Origin: Pelomonas paludis
GTDB lineage: Bacteria > Pseudomonadota > Gammaproteobacteria > Burkholderiales > Burkholderiaceae_C
Assembly: GCF_039872745.1 (NCBI RefSeq)
Contig: NZ_JBDPZD010000003.1
Location: 186,001 to 250,000, forward strand
Direction of reading: 5' to 3'
Length of the DNA: 64,000 nucleotides
In this document: piece after piece, positions 35,092-44,009 of the stretch
Layout: every line of letters begins with the position of its first letter
Position numbering within the stretch: position 1 is the stretch's first letter
Program-made: the position numbers and the translations under genes
Notes under the pieces: generated by a model
The model's input: only the letters and a program-made list of their open reading frames with translations
Database searches by the model: none
What the model was told of the DNA's origin: nothing

Positions 35092-36639
35092 TCACGCCTT
35101 GGACATGCCGTTTGCGCGAATGTGGTTGATGAGGTCGCGGTGCCGAGGCATGCCGCCCAGCATGCGTCGGGTGACGGTGGCCGCTTGCTGGAGATAGCCC
35201 TGCGCGGCTGCGAGCCGATCGGGGCGCGCGAGCAGCGGCTCGGGGTGGAAGCCCATGCCGTACAGCACGTATTGGTAGCTGGCGGCGGGGAAGACTTCTT
35301 CAATGCGGTCGAAGTCGAGTCGACTGGGCGCGCGGTGGCGCCACAGCTGCAGCAACTCCCGCAGGCGCTCGGGCTGGGTGCGCTCCAGCCGGTGATCGCG
35401 CCAGTAGTCGGAGTCGTTCCGCTGGCTGAGCACATAGTGCAGCTTCAGGAACTCGATGATGCGGGCCCAGCGGTAGCTGAAGGTGGCGTTGAAGCGCCGG
35501 GCCACGATGTCCATATCGGCCCGCGTGGCTGGCAATTCGTCGCGGATGGCGGCGGCTGACAGTTCAACCATGGCCAGTGCCGAGGCCTCAAGAGGCTCGA
35601 TGAACCCGGAGGCCAGGCCCACGGCCACGCAGTTGCGGTGCCAGAACTGCTCCCGGTAGCCGGGCTCGAAGCGGATCAGGCGCGGTGTCGGGATCTCGCC
35701 GCTGACGCCGGTGGCAGCCAGGTGCGCGCGCAGACGAGCTTCAGCGGTCTCGGCGCTGGTGTGGCCGCTGGAGAAGACCATGCCGACGCCGCGTCGCGTG
35801 GGCAGGCCGATGTCCCAGGTCCAGCCTTCAGAGTGTGCCGTCGAGATGGTGGCAGAGGCCAGCGGGGCCTCCTGTGTGCCGTAGGGCACCTGCACGGCCA
35901 AGGCAGAGTCGTTGAAGAGCACGTCACGCTGGCTCAGGAAACCAACACCAAAGTGCTTGCCGATCAGGCGTGAGTGCAGTCCGGAACAGTCGATGAACAG
36001 GTCACCCGCAATGGCGCCGTGCATCTTGGTCAGCAGCGCTGCGATGTCACCGTTCTCCGCCGACTGGACCTCGATCACATCGTCGGCCACATGGCGAACA
36101 CCGAGCTTGTCGATGGCATGCTGGCGCAGCAGCAGGCCGAGCTTGACGGCATCGAAGTGGTAGCCGTAGTTGGTGGCACCCGCAAACTCGGGTGACGACA
36201 CCTGCTTGGGCGCCAGTGCTGCATCGCACAGATGCGGCTGTGGTCCCACGCATTCGGCGAAGGGTTGCTGGCGCTGTGTCGCCTGCCAGGCGCCTACAAG
36301 GTCAGCCTCGCCATAGCCCAGGGGGACGGTGAAGGGGTGGTAGTAGCGGTCTGCCTGACTGCCGTTGGTCCAGCCGTCGAAGCGCGAACCCTGCTTGAAG
36401 GCTGCATCGCATTGCTGCACCAGGTCGGTCTCGGTCAAGCCCAGCTTGGCCAAGGTCGCACGCATGGTGGGCCAAGTGCCTTCACCAACGCCAATGGCCG
36501 GCAGGTCGGGCGACTCGATGAGGGTGATGCGCCTGGCATCTGGGCCTGAGCCGGCCCATTCAGCGGCGAGGGTCGCAGCGGTGATCCAGCCTGCGGACCC
36601 GCCTCCCAACACCACGATGTGCTGCACCGATGAACTCAC
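35092..36639 (-). CDS. Flavin-dependent tryptophan-halogenase-family protein (stand-alone)
   Basis: 515 residues, normal family length. FAD loop GGGSAGW (12-18), GVGEGTWP in place of the commoner GVGEATIP, Lys82 in AAFKQGSRFDGW, a WxW motif (WTWDIGLP, 273-280) and Glu351 in FIEPLEAS. The residue after that Glu is Ala352, whereas PrnA-type enzymes and the fused paralogue downstream have Ser; the paired serine helps position the chlorinating species, so activity or substrate may differ. First gene of the four-gene set after the TonB receptors; a hairpin and a GAGCGCTC palindrome lie between it and the last receptor. Confidence 0.9.
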   Translation of the reverse strand: MSSSVQHIVVLGGGSAGWITAATLAAEWAGSGPDARRITLIESPDLPAIGVGEGTWPTMRATLAKLGLTETDLVQQCDAAFKQGSRFDGWTNGSQADRYYHPFTVPLGYGEADLVGAWQATQRQQPFAECVGPQPHLCDAALAPKQVSSPEFAGATNYGYHFDAVKLGLLLRQHAIDKLGVRHVADDVIEVQSAENGDIAALLTKMHGAIAGDLFIDCSGLHSRLIGKHFGVGFLSQRDVLFNDSALAVQVPYGTQEAPLASATISTAHSEGWTWDIGLPTRRGVGMVFSSGHTSAETAEARLRAHLAATGVSGEIPTPRLIRFEPGYREQFWHRNCVAVGLASGFIEPLEASALAMVELSAAAIRDELPATRADMDIVARRFNATFSYRWARIIEFLKLHYVLSQRNDSDYWRDHRLERTQPERLRELLQLWRHRAPSRLDFDRIEEVFPAASYQYVLYGMGFHPEPLLARPDRLAAAQGYLQQAATVTRRMLGGMPRHRDLINHIRANGMSKA

Positions 36640-36664
36640 TTGCGATCAATCCGAGGTTCGGTGC

Positions 36665-36672
36665 GAGCGCTC
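36665..36672. promoter_or_regulatory. Possible degenerate LacI-type half-palindrome upstream of the halogenase gene set
   Basis: GAGCGCTC is centred about 29 bases upstream of the halogenase start and shares the AGCGCT core of the receptor operators, but the outer positions do not match GGATAGCGCTATCC. The core is common by chance in GC-rich DNA, so support is weak. Confidence 0.25.
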
Positions 36673-36718
36673 ATCGTGGCTGCATCGCACCTTGAAAACT
36701 TTTGGCCGCTCCAAAAGC

Positions 36719-36743
36719 AAAACCGGCCACGAGGGCCGATTTT
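36719..36743 (-). terminator. Terminator/attenuator hairpin after TonB receptor 1
   Basis: Minus-strand arms AAAATCGGCC (36743-36734) and GGCCGGTTTT (36728-36719) with one G-T wobble and a CTCGT loop, followed by GCTTTTGG. It lies about 80 bases beyond the receptor stop and 80 bases before the halogenase start. The weak U-tract suggests partial read-through into the halogenase set. Confidence 0.65.
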
Positions 36744-36823
36744 GCTGGAGAGACGCGATGTAACTCGGTACCTGACGCCCCACACCTTCGCGGGCGTGGG
36801 GCCAGGTACACAGGGGCTAACGC

Positions 36824-39800
36824 TTAGAAGCGGTAGCGAGCGCCAACCATGAAGCGGCGTCCGGTCTGGTAGACACCCTCCACCTGTTCTTCCGTACGGG
36901 CGAACTGGCGGATATAGCCATCGTTCAAGTTGATCAGGTCGGCCTGCAAAGTCAGGTTCTTGCCGATCTTGTAGCCGATGCCCACATCCAGTTGACCGTA
37001 GGCTGCAGTGAACACCGGGTTGTTACCTGCACCGTCCGTCGAACGGGCCAGGAACTTGCCCCGCCAGTTGTAGGCGGCGCGGACTGACCAGGCACTGTCT
37101 TCATAGAAGCCCACCAGGTTGGCCGAATTGCCTACGCCGACCAGCGGCGCTTGCTCGCCCGTTTCATCAAGCTTGAATTTCAGGCCGGTCTTCACGATGG
37201 TCAAGTTACCCGACACACCAAAGCCGCTGTTGCCGAACAGATGCTGAGCGTTCAACTCCAGACCCCGGATGTTGTCACCCTTGATGTTGGTGGGGGTCGA
37301 GATGTTGAAGTTCAGGAGTGGATCGCCCGGCTGGGCTTCGATGCGGCCGGAGATCTCGCCTGACGCATTCGTGGTGCCAACGATCACGCCCGGCTGGCCC
37401 TTCAGGTTGGTGAAGATCCAGTTGCGGATGCACAGCGGCTGGGCATTCGCACCGCACGCGGCCTCGCCTTGCTTCGCGTAAGCACCGGCTCTCGGGTTGT
37501 TGATGCCCGGGAAAGTGCGCACGACGACAGTGTTGCCGATGAAGTTGGTGACCTTCTTGTAGAAGAGGCCAGCAGCCACATAGCTCGACTTGGCGTAATA
37601 GTATTCCAGCGAGGCATCAAGGTTCTTCGACAGCAGCGGCTTCAGATTCGGGTTGCCCGTGTTGCCGTTACCGCCGCCAGCGTTAGCGTTGTCGCCGACG
37701 GTGACGCCGCCAACCAGCACGCCGAAGTTCGGGCGACCAATGTTGTGGCCGTAGCTGGCGCGCAGCTTCAGGTTGGATGCCAGATCCACATCGTAGTCAA
37801 TGTTGGGCAGCCAGAACTTGTACGAACCCTGAGCGGAGCCAAAGGCTGGTTCACCGGCCGTCAAGTTCACTTCGTTCTGGGCAATCCAGGCAGCTGCGAC
37901 ACGCGGCACCACCTGCGAGGCCGAATCGATCTTGGTCGATTCGTAACGCAGGCCGACCGAGATGTTGGAAGGCAGTTCCGTGTCGAAGGCGTGATCCCAC
38001 TGACCATAGGCAGAGGTCGACTTCTCCGTGGTACGGAAGTCTTGGCCTCGCGTGTAGTCAGGGCTAGCGGCAAAGTATGCCTCGGCCTGTGCGCGGGTGT
38101 AGGGTGCACTGCCGCCAACACCGCTGGTCATCAGGACCTTGATCGCCTGCTCTCGTGCCTCGTTGAAGTCAACGTACCAGAAGGTCGGGTGGAGACGGCT
38201 GTCGTTGTGGCCATCGACTTGCGAGAACATGCCACCCAGACTGGTGCTGTTGACTTTCACGGTCGACGCAGCGTCGCCCTGTACGCCAAGCCCACCCCAG
38301 TCGGCGTTCGTGTGGTTATAGCCGCCACGACGGTCCTTCATCTTGGTGAAGCCGAGGCCGGCAATCAGCTTGTCTTCAGCGCTCAGCTTGTAGGTCGCCT
38401 TGGTCTGCCATTGGTCGACCGATTGGTCAGCCAGTTGGTTATCAAACTGCGATCCGGTGAACTGCATGCGCTCCTTCTGGAACTTGGTCGTGCCCAAGTT
38501 AAGGATCGGCAGCTTCTTATCGTAATAGGCGGTGGTGGTGCCCATTGTGAACATCGCCAGGTCGATCTGCGCCCAGGAGCCATAAGGGCTGTCCGGGTCG
38601 GTCTTGGAGGTCGAGTGGTGTACGTCGAGATCCACCTTCAGATCATTGTTGACCTTCCATTCGGTGTTGAAGCCTGTCGAACTGTTGGCCGACTTCTGTG
38701 CGTACACGCCAGAGTTGAACGCGAGGTCGTGGTCGTTATTCGGGAAGAGCGCTGTCTGGATCAGCGGCGATTGGACTGGGCCACCGTTCTGAGTGAAGGT
38801 CATCGGACCGAATGAGTAATTCATCCAGGCCGAGATTTCCGCTTCTTTGGCCCTGAAGGTGCTGTTCGCAACCGTGTGGTCGAGCGTGAACTTCAGGTCC
38901 TTGGTCGGAGCGAACTGCAACACCGCCTGACCGTTGATGCGTTCACGCGAGTAGCCCGTCGTGTCATAGCGCATCTCGACGGACGTCGAATAAAGGCCGC
39001 TGGTAGGGCGATTGGTGATCGGATCGGCACCAGTAGCAGGCTTGGGAGGGATTGCGCCCCAGTCGCTGTTGTTGTTGGCGGCAAACGTGCGCCACCCATT
39101 GGCCGTCAGGGCACGATTTGAGCCCGAATTGCGCTTGGAGTAGCTGGCGCTCAAGGCGATGCCGATGGTGCGGTCGGCAAACGTATCGCTGTAGATGCCT
39201 GAAATTTCAGGAGTTACCTTGCTATGACGCAAGCCTTCTACAACGCGGCTGTTGGAAACGTCGTAGTTGGCCTTCACGCCGATGCTGGCCACACGCTCCT
39301 TGGAGTCCAGCGGGCGAGCAGTCTTGACGTTGATGGTGGCGCCGATACCGCCGGCAGGTGTCGAAGCGCGAGCAGTCTTGTAGACCTCGAGGGCCGAGAC
39401 CGCGTCTGAAGACAGGGTCGCGAAGTCAAACGCGCGGGAGCCGCTAGCACCGCCGAACGATGTCGGCATCTGCCGGCCATTGAGCAGCACCATGTTGAAG
39501 TCAGGGCCGACACCGCGGACAGTGACGCGCTGGCCTTCGCCGTTGTTGGTGCGGTCGATAGCCACACCGGCGATGCGCTGCATCGATTCGGCGAGGTTGG
39601 TGTCAGGGAACTTGCCGATGTCTTCAGAGACGATACCGTCCACCAGACCGGTGGCGGTGCGCTTCAGGTTCAGTGTGGTGTCCAAAGACTTCCGGATACC
39701 CGTGACGACCACGGTGTCCAGAGCCTGGTTGGCTTCTTGAGCTTGGGCTGACGTGACAGCGCACAGGGCAACCGTCAGGTGGCAGGCGACGGCGACAGGC

Positions 39801-39850
39801 TTGAAGCGGCGTTGGCTCGCGTTCAGCCGTTGAAACTTCTCAGAACTCAT
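36824..39850 (-). CDS. TonB-dependent receptor 1 (Xanthomonas/Caulobacter-type)
   Basis: 1,008 residues. N-terminal signal peptide ending SAQAQ, TonB box LDTVVVTG, plug domain (DIGKFPDTNLAESMQRIAGV, GVGPDFNMVLLNGRQMP, GGIGATINVKTARPLDS), then a 22-strand-type barrel ending ARYRF with terminal Phe. The family imports large solutes such as oligosaccharides across the outer membrane using TonB. Compared with the two neighbouring copies the barrel is the most divergent, although its leader peptide is nearly identical to that of copy 2. Shine-Dalgarno AGAGGAG precedes ATG 39850. The upstream region carries LacI-type palindromes. Confidence 0.95.
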   Translation of the reverse strand: MSSEKFQRLNASQRRFKPVAVACHLTVALCAVTSAQAQEANQALDTVVVTGIRKSLDTTLNLKRTATGLVDGIVSEDIGKFPDTNLAESMQRIAGVAIDRTNNGEGQRVTVRGVGPDFNMVLLNGRQMPTSFGGASGSRAFDFATLSSDAVSALEVYKTARASTPAGGIGATINVKTARPLDSKERVASIGVKANYDVSNSRVVEGLRHSKVTPEISGIYSDTFADRTIGIALSASYSKRNSGSNRALTANGWRTFAANNNSDWGAIPPKPATGADPITNRPTSGLYSTSVEMRYDTTGYSRERINGQAVLQFAPTKDLKFTLDHTVANSTFRAKEAEISAWMNYSFGPMTFTQNGGPVQSPLIQTALFPNNDHDLAFNSGVYAQKSANSSTGFNTEWKVNNDLKVDLDVHHSTSKTDPDSPYGSWAQIDLAMFTMGTTTAYYDKKLPILNLGTTKFQKERMQFTGSQFDNQLADQSVDQWQTKATYKLSAEDKLIAGLGFTKMKDRRGGYNHTNADWGGLGVQGDAASTVKVNSTSLGGMFSQVDGHNDSRLHPTFWYVDFNEAREQAIKVLMTSGVGGSAPYTRAQAEAYFAASPDYTRGQDFRTTEKSTSAYGQWDHAFDTELPSNISVGLRYESTKIDSASQVVPRVAAAWIAQNEVNLTAGEPAFGSAQGSYKFWLPNIDYDVDLASNLKLRASYGHNIGRPNFGVLVGGVTVGDNANAGGGNGNTGNPNLKPLLSKNLDASLEYYYAKSSYVAAGLFYKKVTNFIGNTVVVRTFPGINNPRAGAYAKQGEAACGANAQPLCIRNWIFTNLKGQPGVIVGTTNASGEISGRIEAQPGDPLLNFNISTPTNIKGDNIRGLELNAQHLFGNSGFGVSGNLTIVKTGLKFKLDETGEQAPLVGVGNSANLVGFYEDSAWSVRAAYNWRGKFLARSTDGAGNNPVFTAAYGQLDVGIGYKIGKNLTLQADLINLNDGYIRQFARTEEQVEGVYQTGRRFMVGARYRF

Positions 39851-40067
39851 ATGTCTCCTCTAGGTGGTAACCAGGCCAGGGGCCTGGGATGGGATCGCTG
39901 ACGGGGGGCAGCCAGCGACTTGGCTGCGTGTGGCGCGCTATCGCTGAGGATCGCGCCAACCAGCGGGCACGATGGCTTGTCATGACCCAGTGGCTCGCAG
40001 CGGCGGCAAATCTAGAGGATCGATTTCGGTCGCAGCTTGGGATTTGTCCCCGCAAACGGCTTAAATG

Positions 40068-40083
40068 TAGTAGCGCTGTCTTA
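40068..40083. promoter_or_regulatory. LacI-type operator-like site, receptor 1 (distal copy weak)
   Basis: TAGTAGCGCTGTCT-type half-symmetrical site with the AGCGCT core at 40072-40077, about 225 bases upstream of receptor 1. It matches the right half of the other sites (GCTGTC) better than the left half. Confidence 0.45.
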
Positions 40084-40146
40084 GTGAAAATACCTATTAA
40101 TCATATTTTCAAAAGGGGACTGACTCGAAAATTTGTTCTTAGTTAT

Positions 40147-40171
40147 CGCTATCCCAAGGATAGCGCTGTCA
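40147..40171. promoter_or_regulatory. LacI-type operator cluster, receptor 1
   Basis: GGATAGCGCTGTCA (40158-40171) shares 12 of 14 bases with the perfect palindrome upstream of receptor 2. An inverted half-site CGCTATCC (40147-40154) sits three bases before it, pairing exactly with GGATAGCG. The doubled half-sites suggest cooperative or alternative binding. Confidence 0.6.
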
Positions 40172-40316
40172 GTCTATGGTTCTCTGCGTACGGACATTTG
40201 AAAAGGCAGATGATTTTTCGGAGCCAACTGCTCCCCAAGCATCCTCGAAGGGCATTGGGACTGTCGGGTGGCTGTCGCCACAAGGGGTCGATCTTGGTGT
40301 GGAGTTCGAGCGAGGC

Positions 40317-40343
40317 AAAAAAAATCGACCCCGGAGGGTCGAT
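40317..40343 (-). terminator. Intrinsic terminator of TonB receptor 2
   Basis: Minus-strand stem ATCGACCC (40343-40336), loop TCCG, GGGTCGAT (40331-40324), followed by seven more U residues (40323-40317). This is a textbook Rho-independent terminator about 75 bases after the receptor stop. Confidence 0.9.
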
Positions 40344-40418
40344 GCTTTGAGGTTGGCTCACCCGGTGGGCAGCCCGGCGAGATGCTGGGCTGCCGCCCCG
40401 GTAGGGGCTCAACGAGGA

Positions 40419-43400
40419 TCAGAAGCGATAGCGCGCGCCGATCAGGTAACGGCGGCCAGTCTGGATGACCGACTGCAGCTGTTCGACGGTACGGCCGTGT
40501 TGGCGGATGTAGCCGTCGTTCAGGTTGATCAAATCAGCCTGCAGCGTCAGGTTCTTGCCGATCTTGTAGCCGACAGACACGTCGACCTGACCATAGGCTT
40601 CCGTGTAGACGGGGTTGCTGCCGCCGCCATCCACAGAATTCGCCAGGAATTCGCCACGCCAGTTGTAAGCAGCGCGAACCGACCAGGTGCTGTCTTCATA
40701 GAAGCCCACCAGGTTGGCCGAGTTGCTCACGCCAGGCAGCGGTGCTTGGCTGGTCACGCTGTCGTTGCGGAACTTCAGGCCAGTGCGGACAAAGGTGTAG
40801 TTACCTTGGACGCCGAAGCCGCTGTTGCCGAACATGTGCTGCGCATTCAGCTCCAGGCCCTTGATATTGTCGCCACCTTCGTTCGAGGGTGTCGTGACCT
40901 GGAAGGTCAGCGCCGGGTCGCCGGGCAGGCCAGCGATCGTGCCCAGGATTTCGCCTGTGCCGTTCACGCCGGTCTGGTTGACGCCAGCTTGGCCCTTGAA
41001 GTTGTTGAAGATGTAGTTACGGATGCAAAGCGGCTGGGTGTTGCCGCCGCAGGCTGCCAGGCCGGCCTTGTAGTAGGCGCCGCCGATCGGGGTGGTGAGC
41101 CCGGCGAACGGCGTCATGGTGACTGAGCGCGTACCGAAGAAGTCGGTCACCTTCTTGTAGAAGGCGCCAGCTGCGACGTAGCTCGACTTGGCGTAGTAGT
41201 ACTCAAGCGAAGCGTCCAGGTTCTTGGAGAGCAGTGGCTTGAGGGCCGGATTGCCCGTGGAACCAGAGCCGCCGCCTGCGTTGGCGTTGCCACCCGTGTC
41301 CACGCCGCCAACCAGCAGGTTGAAGCCAGGACGGCCGATGTTGTGGCCATAGCTGGCACGCAACTTCAGGTTCGGGGCCAGATCGGTATCCCAGTCGATG
41401 CTAGGCAGCACGTAGGAGTACTTACCGTCTGAGCTACCGAACGTCGGGCTGCCTGCTGCGAGCGCAATTTCGTTCTGCGAGCCCCAGGAACTGGAGACGC
41501 GCGGCACGACCTGCGACGAAGCCGACACCTTGGTGGACTCATAGCGAAGGCCCAGCGACACGTTCATTGGCAGCTCGGTGTCGAAGGCGTGATCCCACTG
41601 GACGTAAGCTGCCTGTGACTTTTCGTTGGTCCGCCAGTCGTTGCCGCGCGTGAAGTCTGGGTCCGTCAGGAAGTAGGCTTCGGCTTCAGCTTGGCTGTAG
41701 ACCTTGCCGTTGTGGCCGGTGGTCGTCAGGACCTTGATGGACTGGTTGCGGAAGCTGTCGAAATCAGCGAACCAGAAAGTCGGGTGCAGACGCGAGTCCG
41801 AGGAGCCGGGGATCTGGCTGAAGAGGCCGCCGAGGCTCGTCGAGTTGACGGTCACGTTGGCGTACTGGCCTTGCGAGCCCACACCACCCCAGTCGTCGTG
41901 CTGGTTGTTGCGGCTGGCGCGACGGTCCTTCGTCTTGGTGAAGCCCAGGCCGGCGAGCAGCTTATTCTCAGCGTCGAACTTGTAGGTGGCTTTAGCCTGC
42001 CATTGATCAACAGTTTGCTCAGACAGGTTGTTCACGAACTGCGAACCGGTCAGTTGCAGGCGAGAAGCTTCGAACTTGGTGGTGCCCAGGTTGAAGATCG
42101 GCAGTTTCTGGTCGTAGTAAGCGACAGCCGTGCCTTGCGAGAACATGCCCAAGTCCATCAGGCCATAGGAGCCATAGGGGCTGTCAGGCGAGGTCTTGGC
42201 GGTGGAGTGGTGGACGTCCAGATCAACCTTGAGGTCGTTGCTGACCTTCCACTCGGTGTTGAAGCCGGTCGAGCCGTTCTTCGACTTTTGAGCGTAGATG
42301 ATGGAGTTCAGCGACAGGTCGTGGTCGTTGTTCGGGAACAGCGCGGTCTGGACCAGAGGCGAGGCGACCGGGCCGCCGGTGGTGAAGGTCGTCGGGCCGA
42401 ACGAGAAGTTGAACCAACTCGACATCTCGGCTTCTTTGGCCTTGAACGTGTTGTTCGACATCGTGTAATCGACGGTGAACTTCAGGTCCTTGCTCGGCGC
42501 GAATTGCAGAACAGCTTGGCCGTTCAGGCGCTCACGCTGCAGGCCAGTCGTCACATAGCGCATATCGACCGAGGTCGAGTACAGGCCGGTGGGACGATTC
42601 GTGATCGGGTCCGTGCCCGTAGCAGGCTTGGCCGGCACGGCACCCCAATCGGTGGAGTTGGCCGCGAAGGTGCGCCAGCCGTTCTGGGTGTAGGCCTTGT
42701 TGGAGCCGGAGTCGCGCTTCGAATAGCTTGCGCTCAGGGAGATGCCGATGGTGCGATCGGCGAAGCTGTCGCTGTAAATGCCAGAGACTTCCGGCGTCGC
42801 GCTGCTGCCCTTGAACTGGTCCGGCACGCGGCTGTTGGAGCCGTCGTAGTTCGCCTTCAAACCGATGCTGGCCACGCGCTCCTTCGAGTCGAGCGGACGA
42901 GCAGTCTTGATGTTGATGGTTGCGCCGATGCCCCCAGTGGGCGACGAAGAGCGAGCCGTCTTGTAGACCTCGAGAGCCGACACGGCATCCGAAGCCAAAT
43001 TGGCAAAGTCAAAGGCACGAGTACCGTTGGCGCCACCGTTGCCTTGGCTGATCATTGCGGAGGGCATCTGGCGGCCGTTCAGCAGCACCAGGTTGAAGGC
43101 GGGGCCAACACCGCGAACGGTGACCTGCTGACCTTCGCCCGAAGCGTTGCGGTCGATCGACACGCCAGCGATGCGCTGCATCGATTCGGCGAGGTTGGTG
43201 TCAGGGAACTTGCCGATGTCTTCAGAGACGATGCCGTCGACCAAGCCAGTCGCAGTGCGCTTCAGGTTCAGCGTGGTGTCCAGAGACTTCCGGATACCCG
43301 TGACGACCACGGTGTCGAGCGACTGCGTGTTGTCCTGAGCTTGTGCCGAAGAGACGGCACACAGAGCGGCCGTCAGGTGGCAGGCAACAGCGACAGGCTT

Positions 43401-43448
43401 GAAGCGGCGCTGACTCGCGTTCAAACGTTGAAACTTCTCAGAACTCAT
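40419..43448 (-). CDS. TonB-dependent receptor 2
   Basis: 1,009 residues from ATG 43448. The signal peptide ends SAQAQ; TonB box LDTVVVTG; plug and barrel motifs as in the neighbours; C-terminus GARYRF. Its leader (SEKFQRLNASQRRFKPVAVA) and ribosome-binding region are almost base-identical to receptor 1, whereas plug and barrel segments (KGSSATPE, SKRDSGSNKAYTQNGWRTF, the QLQSVIQTGRR end) are shared with receptor 3, so it looks like a mosaic. The frame extends upstream to 43646, but the ATG at 43448 has GAGGAG upstream and matches receptor 1. A strong terminator follows. Confidence 0.95.
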   Translation of the reverse strand: MSSEKFQRLNASQRRFKPVAVACHLTAALCAVSSAQAQDNTQSLDTVVVTGIRKSLDTTLNLKRTATGLVDGIVSEDIGKFPDTNLAESMQRIAGVSIDRNASGEGQQVTVRGVGPAFNLVLLNGRQMPSAMISQGNGGANGTRAFDFANLASDAVSALEVYKTARSSSPTGGIGATINIKTARPLDSKERVASIGLKANYDGSNSRVPDQFKGSSATPEVSGIYSDSFADRTIGISLSASYSKRDSGSNKAYTQNGWRTFAANSTDWGAVPAKPATGTDPITNRPTGLYSTSVDMRYVTTGLQRERLNGQAVLQFAPSKDLKFTVDYTMSNNTFKAKEAEMSSWFNFSFGPTTFTTGGPVASPLVQTALFPNNDHDLSLNSIIYAQKSKNGSTGFNTEWKVSNDLKVDLDVHHSTAKTSPDSPYGSYGLMDLGMFSQGTAVAYYDQKLPIFNLGTTKFEASRLQLTGSQFVNNLSEQTVDQWQAKATYKFDAENKLLAGLGFTKTKDRRASRNNQHDDWGGVGSQGQYANVTVNSTSLGGLFSQIPGSSDSRLHPTFWFADFDSFRNQSIKVLTTTGHNGKVYSQAEAEAYFLTDPDFTRGNDWRTNEKSQAAYVQWDHAFDTELPMNVSLGLRYESTKVSASSQVVPRVSSSWGSQNEIALAAGSPTFGSSDGKYSYVLPSIDWDTDLAPNLKLRASYGHNIGRPGFNLLVGGVDTGGNANAGGGSGSTGNPALKPLLSKNLDASLEYYYAKSSYVAAGAFYKKVTDFFGTRSVTMTPFAGLTTPIGGAYYKAGLAACGGNTQPLCIRNYIFNNFKGQAGVNQTGVNGTGEILGTIAGLPGDPALTFQVTTPSNEGGDNIKGLELNAQHMFGNSGFGVQGNYTFVRTGLKFRNDSVTSQAPLPGVSNSANLVGFYEDSTWSVRAAYNWRGEFLANSVDGGGSNPVYTEAYGQVDVSVGYKIGKNLTLQADLINLNDGYIRQHGRTVEQLQSVIQTGRRYLIGARYRF

Positions 43449-43660
43449 ATGTCTCCTCGGGGTGGAATGCAGGCCTGATGGCCTGAGTGAAAAGCGCTGC
43501 CGGGGGGCGGTCAGCGACAGATACGCAAAGGGTGCCCCAACCCGAATATCGGCATGGCAAAACCGATATGCGAGCGAGGGCCTTTGGCATACATGGAACG
43601 TGAATCTAGTGAAAGGCGTGATCTGAGACTTTCGGGTTTGTACCAATCAAAACCAGAAAT

Positions 43661-43674
43661 TGGCAGCGCTGTCT
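43661..43674. promoter_or_regulatory. LacI-type operator-like site, receptor 2 (proximal)
   Basis: TGGCAGCGCTGTCT with core AGCGCT at 43665-43670; left GGC and right GTC are nearly symmetrical. It lies about 215 bases upstream of the start codon. Confidence 0.6.
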
Positions 43675-43732
43675 AGCGGGAATCGATAAATTGTTAGCAC
43701 TTTGAGAGTGACAAATAGATGCTCTTCCCTGG

Positions 43733-43748
43733 TGGATAGCGCTATCCA
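43733..43748. promoter_or_regulatory. Perfect 16-bp LacI-type palindrome, receptor 2
   Basis: TGGATAGCGCTATCCA reads the same on both strands. LacI-family sugar repressors recognise even palindromes with a central CG, often with AGCGCT in the middle. It is the best-conserved of the sites and sets the consensus GGATAGCGCTATCC for this locus. Confidence 0.75.
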
Positions 43749-43751
43749 TAT

Positions 43752-43765
43752 GGGCAGCGTTGTCA
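43752..43765. promoter_or_regulatory. LacI-type operator-like site with AGCGTT core, receptor 2
   Basis: GGGCAGCGTTGTCA lies four bases from the perfect palindrome. The centre-to-centre distance of 18 bases is not a whole number of helical turns. One central base differs from AGCGCT, as in the distal site of receptor 3. Confidence 0.5.
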
Positions 43766-43910
43766 TATTGGTTTGAGTATCAAATCAATTGAGATGTGGC
43801 CCAGATCCGTTGGTTAAGCGCCACGGCATGCCAAGCCCCACTGGCTTGGTAGCCCAAGAGGCGCTACGCGATCTGGCGGGCCAAAGGACACCGGACCCAG
43901 TCAGGCGTAA

Positions 43911-43938
43911 AAAGCAAAATCGGCCCCGAAGGGCCGAT
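43911..43938 (-). terminator. Intrinsic terminator of TonB receptor 3 with UUCG tetraloop
   Basis: Minus-strand stem ATCGGCCC (43938-43931), tetraloop TTCG, GGGCCGAT (43926-43919), then TTTGCTTTTT. It lies about 70 bases after the stop of receptor 3. Sequence and position parallel the hairpins behind receptors 1 and 2. Confidence 0.85.
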
Positions 43939-44009
43939 GGCAGAGGGATCGCTAACCTCCCGCTGGCGTTCAGGGTGAGCGCCAGCTTGGAGGGCGATAG
44001 GCGGGATCG

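Larger units (their letters stand above)
39851..40418. other. Leader/intergenic region of receptor 1
   Basis: 568 bases without a gene, clearly AT-richer than its surroundings in 40040-40160. It contains the operator-like sites at 40072 and 40147-40171 and, at the far end, the terminator of receptor 2 (40317-40343). No small ORF with a credible start was found. Confidence 0.6.
43449..44009. other. Leader/intergenic region of receptor 2
   Basis: 561 bases without a supported gene. Holds three LacI-type sites (43661, 43733, 43752) and, further on, the terminator hairpin of receptor 3 (43911-43938). The stretch 43600-43800 is AT-richer than the coding sequence and should contain the receptor 2 promoter. 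Confidence 0.6.
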
